Shown: positions 13,040 through 24,696 of the stretch, in pieces
Position numbering within the stretch: position 1 is the first letter of the stretch
How the letters are laid out: each line of letters begins with the position of its first letter
Source: Symbiodinium sp. CCMP2592
Lineage: Eukaryota; Sar; Dinophyceae; Suessiales; Symbiodiniaceae
DNA length: 64,000 nt
Assembly (NCBI GenBank): GCA_905221615.1
Contig: CAJNDT010005557.1
Location: 543,630-607,629, forward strand
Direction: 5' to 3'
Notes under the pieces: model-generated
Database searches by the model: none
Seen by the model: the letters and a program-made list of their open reading frames with translations, nothing else
What the model was told of the DNA's origin: nothing
Translations under genes and position numbers: made by a program

Positions 13040-16000
13040 GAGAGAGAGAGAGGGGAGAGAGAGACGAGAGAGATAGATATTGAGAAACACTTAGGCTTCT
13101 ATGCCGCTGTCAGAAAGAAATCAGCGCCGAATGGTTTTCGCCCTGGTAGGGCCAACCAGCACGACTGCTGACCCTACCCGTAACGAACTGCCAATGAGCG
13201 AGGAGAAAAGATAGGCATAGTCTGTAATACTCCAGCACATGGGGGTTTCCGAAAATGGGGGACCCTAATGTCGTATCCTAAATAGTAGGATCCTTATTGT
13301 AAGGACCCCAACATAAGGTACCCCTAATTTTCGGAAACTCCCTAAACCCTAAACCCTATACATCCCTTAAAGGAACCCTTAGAGGATCCCTTTAAAGGAA
13401 CCCTAAGGTACCCCCTAATTTTCGGAAACTCCCACATCAAGTCCAAGTATTTATAAAAAACGACGAGCGTGAGGCGAACTGAGCCAAGAACTGAAAGGAC
13501 ATGACTATACTCAACTTAGACTAGACCTAAGAGTAACCTAGGAGTAAAAAGGGTGCCCTTTTTTGTTTAAAGGGTGCTATAAGGGAACCTGAACCCTCAA
13601 AAAGGGAATAAGGGCCTACTCTGGGTCCTAGATACTGAACTTAGCAACAATTATTATTTTAGCTGTTTCTTAGGGGTTATAATAACCAGAAGTTAAAACT
13701 TGTTTCTAAGTACCCCTAAGATGGCAGTACACAGGGTAAGCGAACATCAGAAGTTAAAGTGAAGCAAGGAGCCAGCAAGAAATGAGCTTTTGTTGAGCAA
13801 CAGTTCTCTAGATTCGCAAATTTACTAAATATTTATGAAGGCCTTCGTAACCTTAGTAATTTGAATAGGTGGTTGCGTACATCTTCGAAAAAAGGCCCTC
13901 AGCAGCATGCTATTGGCAATTCTTCAGGCTTCGTTATATTGGGTTACTATGCACCTGAACACCATATGAACTCTCAAGCATAATCCGAAATCCTACATCC
14001 CTATGTTCCATGTCCCTAAACCCTACATCCCCTAAACACTCTGAAACCCCGAATCCCTAAACTCTACACCACCCTAAACCGTAAATCCCCAAAGTCTATA
14101 GACGTTCTTGCCCAGAAATGAGGAACGTTTGAAAGTCATGCCTCCGAGAAAGCCGCCCTTGCAGCAGCCTGCGTAAGTCTTAACATCTCTCTGGTAGGAC
14201 CCTCAAGTTAGGTTTGGGGTTTAGGGTTTATAATTATAAGTATGTGGGGGTGGGTTTAGGGTTTTGTTAGGGCTTGAGTTTTAAGGACGCAAAGCGCACT
14301 GAAAAAGGTTTAGGGTTCAAATATCATACAGGGATTCCAGGGACCCTACTCCTAGGGTTTAGGGTTCGGCGTCAGTGGGTTCAGGAACTGGGTAGAAATC
14401 GTGGGTAAGGTCTTTTTGCTTGACAGGTTGTACGCGGCACTGTTGCATCTAGTATGCTAATCTAATTCCCATAGACCCACCCTAAACCCTAAACCCTAAA
14501 CCCTGAACGGTAATGCAGGATTTCTATCATCAACAGTACTGACTTCGGATCTCTAAGACCGCGAAAAGCATGTTCAAAAAGCTCTATGACGCTCGGGTCT
14601 GACGGTTACGGGCATTTTTTGTGTCAAGAGATTGTAAATGAGGAGTTGCGGGAAAAAAGCAATCAGGGCTTATGAGTCTGAAGCTTGAGAGAGGAGGTGT
14701 ACCCAGACTTACGGAACACACCCTGAATCTTATTAGGAGTCCTACTAATTTACAGTATATTCCGTTATGTAGGGATCCTGGAAGGCCTGTGTACTCGAAA
14801 CCGTAACGACCATCCTTGGCAGTCCGGTGGAGTTTGCACCAACTCCAGAGCTACTTATAGCTTCTGATGTGCACGTCGCTGGGGGTTTCCAGGTTTGACA
14901 GAACCGCACGGTGCCCTTCAAGGGAGCCGGGACCCCTAATATAGAACCCCATAATACCAAAACCCTCGGTCTAGCTCAGTTGGATCTGAAACCCAATCCA
15001 TAGACCATGACCCCAAAACTCCAAGCACTGCTCTTTTTTAGGGGCTAAAGCCCCCAAGCCCCAAACCCTTTTAGCTACTCCCTGAACCCTACACCCGAAA
15101 CTCTAACCCCATACCCTGGACCGTAAAACCTAAAACCCTAAACCCTGCAAGCCTGAAAACCTTAAACCCCCAAGCCCTCGACCCTGAAAACCCTAAACCC
15201 CCAAGCCCTAAACCCTAAAACCTTAAAACCCAGGCCCTGCCCTGCACCTCGCAGCTGAAGACCCGGTCGTCGATCTGAGGGGGCGGGAAAAGTGGCCCAG
15301 AAGCTTCTCCGCCACCCAGGACCTTGGTTTAGGGGTACTCTGACTCTGACTTCTTTAAGGGGCTCGTTCAAGGGATCTAGAGGGTTCCTCAAAGGGATCT
15401 ATAGTGTTTCGGGCTTGGGGCCTACTTGGAGGATCATGGGACTTAGTAAGTACGATTATAAGTACCCTAACTGGGGTTAAAATGAGTTATAAGTATTCTT
15501 ACCTTATTTATAACTCTAGCTTCTCCGCCTCCCTGGACCTTGGTTTGGGGTTTAGGGTAGTTGAGGGTTTGGGGTAGTTGAGGGTTTAGGGTTTTCGGGT
15601 AGTTGAGGGGTAAGATTAAGGGGTTTTCGGGTAGTTGAGGTTTTTTCTTAATGGCTTGGGGCTTGTAAAATTTAGGGTCTCGGGGATTGAGGGTTTTGGG
15701 GAGTAGGGTTTATAATTTGGGGCTTACAGGGTTTAGGGTTTAGGGGATTTGGTCTGAGTATTTTTTCTGCAGAATGATGTGGAGATTGTTTGTAGCCTTG
15801 GACTTGTGTTCCGCGTGTTGCTATGTGGTTTTGAGTGCTAGAAGATTTAGGACTGGCTATAAACGCTACCCTAAATCCAACCGTAAACCCCAACCGCTAA
15901 ACTTGCCAAAGTGCCACGATGCCGCCTGTCGCAGCCAGCGGGCCCAGCCTTTCTCCAACCACACCATCCTCGCTTGCGGACCCTAGTGCTGCACTGGGTC

Positions 16001-19000
16001 ACTAGGGTTTACTTGGAGGATCATGGGACTTAGGAAGTAAGGTTATAAGTACCCTAATTGCAGTTATAAGTATAGTTACGTTATTTATAACCCTAGTTAC
16101 TCAGTCCCATGATCCTCCAAGTAGGGTGTTGGGACATGAACGGTAGGGATAATGTTCAGGCTTCAAGGACTCGTGTGTTAAGGATGCTGTTGAGCCTAAA
16201 GACCATGCTAGATGAGGCTTTCGGGCCAGTTTGAGTCTTAGGGTAATAGTCAAAATAGGATGCGTTTGAGAGACACTGTGAGCATGTAGCAACCCCTGAA
16301 CGCACTAACCCTAAACCCCCTAAGCCACCTTAACCCCTTAAACCGCTTAAACCTCTTCAACGCCCAAACCCTAAACCTCAATCCCCAAACCCTAAACCCT
16401 AAAACCCCCCAACCCTAAAACCCCCCAACCCTAAACCCTTAACCCCAAAACCCTAAACCCCTAAACCCCCAAAACCCTGAACCCAAGCTGAATGAAGCCA
16501 AGGGACCGGGCTGCTAACTGCATCGTGGCCCAAGTGTTCGTCCATGAAGGCACCTCGGCTTGGGATCACCAAGAGGGTCTATCTATCTCTATAAATAAAT
16601 AAATGTATATATATATATATATATATATATACCTATATATATATATATATATATACATACATAGAGAGGCCTTAATAATTAGAATAGGGTTTGGGGGCCC
16701 GTTATACTATAAATATAATAAGGAACCCCCAGAATGGTATAGGTAGTTATACTACTATTATGATCAAGGGACTTAGTAGCTACGGTTATAAATAAGGTAA
16801 CTATTCTTATAGCTCCAATTAGGGTAATTACAACCGTTTACTGGGTCGCATGATCCTCCAAGCATACTACTATTATGGAATTAGGACCGGCGGTCTTTTG
16901 GCTAATTCCATACTGGTACTATACATGGACCCTCTGGGTCTAAGTCTACCTGAACCCTATAAGACCTTCCTTATATAACTCCCTTCTTCAGCAACCGGGC
17001 CCCAACAAGTTCAAACTTTCGAAAGTAGAGCTAATATATGAGGCCAAAAAGTTTAAAGTTCCCCTGTTCACTAACTAAGATAAGTCCTTAAAGAGGTTGG
17101 TTCTTTGGGGTCTCAGTCGAGGGCTGCACTCGGTTTAAAGCTTATAGGGGTTTCGAGTTCAGTAAAATCCAGGTACTGTTGGCGACGATGATGGCAGCGC
17201 CGCCATCAGCTCGCCTTGTGCCCAATACTTGGGGTTTCAGGTTGCCAAGGTCCACAGTTGCATCCTTGCGGTAAAGATTAGGGTTTGGAGCTAGGGCTTG
17301 AGCCTCGTTTTAAACCTTATTCGGGTGTATGTTGGGCTCAGAGCACTGCAACTCCGTAACCCCATAAAGTGCATACTACACCTCATGCGGCAAGTTTCTG
17401 CTAGCTCACTACATCCTCGAAGCAAAAACCTGTCAAGAACCCTGTTTGCCCTGCTCGCCTGGCACATTCTAAAAGGTTCGTCGCTGGGGCGATCTTCCTG
17501 GCACCAGAGTGGAGCTTTCTGCTTGTTTTTGTTTTGAAGCGGCCGCGATGGGTGTGCCTTGGAGTTTCGTGTCTAGGGCTTGGGGTTTCCGGATATCCTA
17601 CCCGTACTTGGAGGATCATGGGACTTAGTAACTAGGGCTATAAATAAGGTAACTATACTTATAACTCCAATTAGGGTATTTAGAACCTTACTCACTAAGT
17701 CCCATGATCCTCCAAGTAGTACCCTAAACCCTAAACCCTATACATCCCTTTAAGGAACCCTATAGATCCCTTTAAGGAGCCCCTTTTAAGGAACCTTACT
17801 CACTAAGTCCCATGATCCTCCAAGTAGGGACTAGGACCTGATCAGGGTTTCGTGACCGGCTCCTCTGCTTCGGATCGGGAAAATGTGGGTCTAGACCCAA
17901 GAGTAACCTAGGAACAAAAAGGATGCCCTTTTTGGTTTAAAGGGGGTTATAAGGGAACCTGAACCCTCAAAAAGGGAATAAGGGCCTACTCTAGGTCCTA
18001 GTTCATGTTAGCTTACACGGCAAAGTGCTTGACGATGTAATTTCAGTAGGGATTTTGGCGTAAACTATAGCATGATTCTACGGGGCCTAGCAGGGGGAGA
18101 TTGATACTCATTGCTCAGACCTCTACAGTAGGGATGCATGAAGTATAATCCCAACAAGGACATTTGTAAGTCTACAGTGAACTGCCCGGTCCCCAATCCT
18201 CACGAAGCCCTTGACTTCCCCAAACCCTGGGCCCAGGGTTTAGGGTTTAGGGTTTGTTCAAAGTCTACTCTTGCAAGCTGCTAGAAAACATGTCCCGTCA
18301 CGGGTTCCATGAGTCCTTTACCCCAAACCCGAAAATTTACCCTACCACTGAGTCCTAATCCCTGACATGCCGAGCTATTGCGCCTGGAGTTGAGCACCTC
18401 CTCCAGGGTTCGTGGCATCTGCGTCCTATGCTGAGGCTTTTCGGGCTTAGGTCTTGCAAAATCGTCTGTTTCTAAGCAGGAGGGTTGAGCTTTGATCCCT
18501 CTTTGTATGTCGATTTTTGGCTCTGACTGGGTTTTGACTGCTTTTCTGTTTCCTTTGATAATAGGGTTCAGGGTTACAGGGTGCAGGGGCCAAGGTTCCT
18601 GGCAAACAGGGTGTTCGGGACCTTTGTGTTGCGAAAGTTATATGCCTTGGCGGGGTCATCGTAGCTGCTACCTGCAATAGCTACGACGACCCCCCGAGCC
18701 CTGAAGAAGCACCGTTCCCAGAGTGTGGGGTTTAAGGACTAGGGTTTAGGGCACCCCCTCCCAGTCTCTCCCGCATCCTTTGCTCGAGGGCTCAGGACCA
18801 TCCTTTCAGTTGAAACATGCCCGAAGGGTCCATGTACCCAAATAGTATATACATTGGCCCCAAAGTACCTACACAGGGACTACTTTAAGGCCAGACTGTA
18901 TCCTGTTTGTGTACGTGGACCCTTAGAGATGCGTTCTGAGTATAGAAGCCTGATCAGTTTGACTAGGGTGTTGGGAGCTTCTATACAACGACTCAACGTT

Positions 19001-22000
19001 ACGTTTCGCATCCTAGTCGAGTCAAGCGCTTCTGCTAACGTGGCTCAAAAGGTGGGATGAAGGTAGGTAGGATGAAGTAGGTGGAATGCTCGCAAATAAT
19101 AGCCTGGTGGGATGAATTAGGTGGCATGCTCGCAAATAAAAGCCTGGTGGGATGAAGTAGGTGGAAAGCTCCCGAATAAGAGCCCTTTTACATGCTAACT
19201 ACTTCGATCCCACCTTGTGAGGTCTTTGATCTGCGGTCCCTGAGTGCTGGGCCTCTTTGTGCGTTTAGTTGCTTGTTTGCTTGTTGGTTTGCTGCAATCT
19301 TCGCTGATTTCTGAACCCCTCCTAAAAGTTATACTTTTAGCCTCCTTACTATAGCTCAGATAGAAACCCAAGAAGTCAAAGTGCTAAGATCCAACCAAAA
19401 GAACGCAAAGTCTTGGTCTCTCTGTCCGTCTTTCTTTCCGGCCGTCCGGCCGTGCGTCTGCAGCCCAGGTGCAAGGCCAGAGGATGACGGGCAGCTTGCC
19501 TTCAGGGTTTAGGGTTTAGGAGTTTGGGGTTTAGGAGTTTAGGGTTTTGGGGGTCTAGGGGTCTAGGGGTTTAGGGGTTTCGGGTTTAGGGGTTTAGGGG
19601 TTTAGGACTTTAGGGTTTAGGGGTTTAGGAGTTCCGGGTTCAGGGTTTAGGGTTAGGGAGGCCTTGCTTTTGTCGGTCTTCGGCCTTGGGGGGTCCAGAG
19701 CTTTGGGCGTTCTGCGCAGTTTGCGCTTAGGCGGTTTGGATGATTGTTTTTGCTTACCTTTAGTTAGTAGGGAATGGAAGAATGGCAGTAATAGCAGTTG
19801 TAATTGTACCCCATTCCTCCATTCCCTACTAAGCAAAGGTAAGTTTGCTGAGGAGGACTGTCCAGGGCCTGTCCGACCTTTCTTTTCCTCGAAAACCATG
19901 TTCCGAGATCGAGGCGGTATCAGGAGAACTGAGCTGCTGGGAGTGGCATCCTTGTGGCGTGGGATAGGGTAGGTTTCAATGCTTTGGGTTTAAGTGCCGG
20001 CACATTTTCCGCCATTAAAGATTCGCGACTCTCCTGCACATGCAAGTCACACAACACGTACACAGATGGGTTTCCGCAACATCTGCGAACAAAAAATTAA
20101 ACATCGGTGAACCCTTCTGAGATACGTAGAACTGAGTCAAGGTAAGAAGCCGCACGAATTCGACTCAAACACCCATACAGACCCAGAAAGAAAACCCACA
20201 TGTAATTACAAGAACATATGAGAACAGCAGTTAAATGCGAAGCTCCGGGATTCTTCCAAAACTCTATAAACATCTTTCGGCGCCCCGTGATCACTTCACA
20301 ACCCTACTGACTAACCCTTGATGCAGAATGCTATCCTCTGACAGGTCATGGTTGTTCACAATAACAGGTTCTGGGATGGCCTACTACGATCCCATCGTAC
20401 GCTTAGTTTAGGGTTTACGGAATACATAACTCCGTATAACCTTGAAGAAGTGGGATTAGGGTTTCGGGTCGAATAGCGAGGATCAAAGGACTCGTAGTTG
20501 TCAAGGCATATGCCCTTGCAGGAACATATGAGTTGAGAGTTTAGGGTTTAGTGTTCTCCAAATCGTCCCTTTTTCAAGTCTCGGGAATACTACGGCACGA
20601 CTGTAGAAAGGATCCGCAAAGGGGTCCGAATTTGGAGAACTGCACATATATGCTACGGGCACATGCACAGTAGCCCCTATATGCCTATATAGGTACGTTA
20701 GTACACATATCTATACATATTTTAACTATATACACCATATCAGCACAGGAACCCTTAAAGGAACCCTCAAAGGGACCCCAAACCCCGAACCCTAGAAGGT
20801 TGCAGTAAGAGTCTGATCGAAGGATTTTGGGGGCGACTCGCAACCGTGACTCTGCTGGCGGCATTCTTGAAAAGGGTTTAGGGGTTTAGGGTTTAGGGCT
20901 TAGGGTGAAAGCCTGAGGGGCGAAAGGTATCCTGAGAAGGTTTGATTAAGGTTCAGCATTGGGGTTCATAGTAGAACGGTTTCGCGTCTCAGCTTTCAAG
21001 GGCCTTTCGGCCCTTATAAGGTATGGCTAAATTCGCATCTCACACATGCTTCAGAATCTATAGGAAGAGGAACATTCAGCAGAGACAACTGGGTGAAGAT
21101 TCGTGTCTAGGATTTCGGGAGCATGTTGAAGACTTTCCTGGTTTTCCGGCCTCGACATCAGCACTGACACCATTGCCAGCTGCTCTCGCGTGACGCTGCC
21201 ATGTTCAATTTGCCACCTGCGCGTAAGTACGGGGTCCTTTAAGACTTTAAGTCTAATGATCTATATATATATATAACAGTTCCGTCAAGGGTTCGGCTGG
21301 GATTCCTTAAATGGAAACCCTGAAGCCTTGTCCTCTTTGTGTGGTCGTGTAGTGACCAGAACCAGGTACAACCCTCCAAATTATGATCTACAGCATGCCA
21401 GCGAGCCTGTACGAATATCTTCGAATATGTGTATGCGTGTATATGTATGTATGCATGTGTAGATACAATTTTTTTGTACCTACAAGGCTCAGGACGAACA
21501 ACTCCGGTATACCTGAACACTGGCTCTTCAACTCCTGCACCCTGTAAGCCCTAGTCAGCACTAGTTTCTAGTCCCCGTAAGTCCTCAACCCTAGAAAAAA
21601 CAAATTATAAAGTCCCTAAGGGAAGGTGGTCCAAGGCGGAGGCTACAAGGGATCCTTGGGGAACTGTATGGGAACCTTTGCGAGCCCTCAATCCTGAACT
21701 CCAAAACCTGAAGCCCGAACAGTACAAACACAGACATTCACATGGATGTAAGTAAGTATGAGCTACAGCTTGCGGCTTTAAGGCTTGAAAAGGGTTCGTT
21801 TGGTTGGATACCGGCTTGCCTGGTTGCTGGAAGCGACACACAAAGCAAGCCGTCCCAAGCATGAAAACGCGAGTGTCTGCAAGCTGCGACTGGTTGCACA
21901 CCTCGCGTATTGGTCGTAACCGTGCGGTATGCAGGGAGATGGCAGCATCCCGGTCCTTGTGGCTCGGGCCGAGGGTGTTAAAGCTCCAGGTAGCTATGCA

Positions 22001-24605
22001 GTAACTTAGTAGTAGCATAAAGTAATAGCATAAGAAGTATTGGCGCTAGTGGTCGTAATAGTATTGGAATGAGGATGGGCACTACTGCGCTGAGTATGCA
22101 CGTTGACTTTAAAGTGCTTGTAGGCCCCAGCCCAAGATAAGCCCAAGATCAAATCATGTACGGACCCCTGGAGTTTAAACCCTAAACCCTAAACCCTAAA
22201 CCACTGCTGTAGCGGTCAGGAGCGGCTGCGAGTCCTTTTTACATTACTACTATTTGCTTAAGAACCCCCAAAAAATAGAAAATAATAATCCCTATATTAC
22301 CCCTATAAGGAATATATTTTTTATTTTTTTGGTGTTCTTAAGCAAATAGTAGATTAGGGTTACTTTGAGGGTCCCTTTGAGAGATGCTTTCAGGATTCCT
22401 CCGCTTAAGCAAGTAACTGCGCAGTGTCCGTCGAGGTAGCTTAGGATCTCTACAGACTAAACCCCCCCCAAACCCTGAACCCTACACCCTTGGAGACCCT
22501 AGCCCTAAGGGTCCAAGTACCTAATAATCATATACTCTCACAGATACTAACCTACATAACTACTATCCTGAACCCAAATACCTGATTATTGGGTCCTTTG
22601 GAATTTTGGGGTAGGGCACACCTGATCGGATTTGGGGTTTACTCGGGTTTAGGGGAACATAAACCTCGAAGAAGTGAACCAAGAAAGGTGCCCCAAAGAG
22701 AACTTGAACATCAGCCCAGTATCCCAAAAAAGGTGTAGGATTGAATCTAAACCCTGAGCTCTGCACCCTACTCTAGGGGCCTGAATAATTACCTATACTA
22801 TTTTTTGGGGGGACCCTTATCTTAATCCAAACCCTACTCTAATTCTTGACGCCCCTACATTAGGTGCTTTTCCGGACCCTTAGAAACAAGTAGAGCCCCA
22901 AAAAAGCACATAAGCAAAAATTAGGATAGGGATATCCCAGGGATATAACTATAAAATGCTTATGCTTATGTGCTTTTTTGTCCCCTAGACAAGAGCTTCG
23001 AGGAGGCACGGATCGCGGCATCCTTGATCCGCCCGCCGTAGGAACCTCTGCTCCAGAACGGGTTTGGGGTTTTGGAATTCGTAAGGTTTACCTTCAGCCG
23101 GAATAACCTACCTTTTTAGGGTTCCTTATTATGATTTCCTTATATAAATCCTTGAAAAGGTAGGTTATTCCGGCTTAAGGTAGGGTTTAGGGTCCAGAAC
23201 AGCTGTAGGAGCTTGACAAGGATTTCGGGTGTTTGTGCTGTGGTCCAGAACGGTCCGTGAGAAACTGCGAAGGGAAATCAACTACCTTACTTAAGGGTGC
23301 ATGTACCCATAAAGTATATACGGTGGTCCTACCGTAGCATGTCGATTTGCCAGCATGTAGCTAGATAGGTAGGTAGGTAGGTATAGTAAGTAGGTATGGG
23401 TAGGTATAGGTAGGTAGGCAGCCAGCCAGGCAGGCAGGGTAGGTAGGCAGGGCAGGTAGGCAGGCGGCAGGTATAGTATGCAGGTATAGTAGGTAGGTAA
23501 TTAGGCAGGTTGGTGGGATGCTTGTCCATACCGTTTTTTCTTCGATTGCCTTTATCTAGAAGTCTATCCAAATTTATCTGCTTGTGTCTGTCTATGCATC
23601 TGTCTGTCTATCTGTCTGTATAAACACAAACATAGGTATCGGCAATCATGTGCATATATATATACATATACATATACGTACTTGTTTACTCCTGGATCTT
23701 ATGTTTTGCTTATGTTTATGTATGCATACATTCACTCATTGCCGCAAAAAAACTTGTCGATTTCTCTGACCCCTCGCACTCAGCCCTCAAACCGCCTCAT
23801 TGATCATACACCCGAATCATTATAACACATGGGTCTGAATAGGTAGAAGAGGGTTCTGGGGTGTTTTACGGGAGCATTCTTTTGGGATGCTGGCTAAGGG
23901 AAGATTACTCCTAATCTAAACCCTCTACCCGAACTATGCAGACCTCTGTATTCACGACAGGTAGCTCCTCCGTGTTCAGGGAGGACACGGCGTCGCCGGC
24001 AACGACTGCGACGGCTTGGCAGCGCTCGTCCTGACAGGGCTTGTGGAATTAAGGCTTCATCCTACACCCCAAGCCATAATCTTAAACCCTGAACCCTAAA
24101 CCCCTAAGCCCTGAACCCTAGAACCTGAACCCAAATCCCTGAACCCTAAACTTCAACCTTAAACCCTAAGCCCTGAACCCTAATCCCCGAACCTTATATA
24201 AAACCTTAACCAAGATGGAGGTCAAACGTTTTGCAACGATTTCATCGAGTTACTATACTTTCTGGTCCAGCATCCTAGGCGAACTAGAAGTTACATAACC
24301 CTTTAGGTGAAAAAAGGGGTATAGTACCCAGAAATGGTTAAAGGCTGCCTGCTCTACTACTATGCATAAGGTTTCACCAGGAGTTCATACATGTTTTTAG
24401 GCGGTCTATGCAGATTCCATGACTGTTTGTATGCTATACCCCCCTTAGAAGCATACTATTTGTTTTATGAACCAAATGGAACTTATTCCGAAGGAGACTA
24501 TAGTACGGTTGATGATATAAACCCTGCATTACCTTAATGACCCTAAACTATGGGAATTATTGTATATTCCTTATTACGGGTAATGCAGGATTTATACCAT
24601 CAACC

Positions 24606-24696
<91 letters not shown>

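Noticed and set aside
14972-15010. tRNA-like A box (TAGCTCAGTTGG)
   Set aside because: No GGTTCRA B box at a suitable distance and no cloverleaf pairing.
15895-15965. Extra exon ([16 protein letters not shown])
   Set aside because: Exons 13 and 14 join directly as [14 protein letters not shown]; this island has no place in the protein.
20815-20870. Extra exon of the thiolase-like gene ([12 protein letters not shown])
   Set aside because: It would fall between exons 10 and 11, which already join in frame and match the family without it.
21605-22018. 137-aa minus ORF
   Set aside because: Only its exon 9 portion is coding, in a different frame; the rest is intron and repeat.
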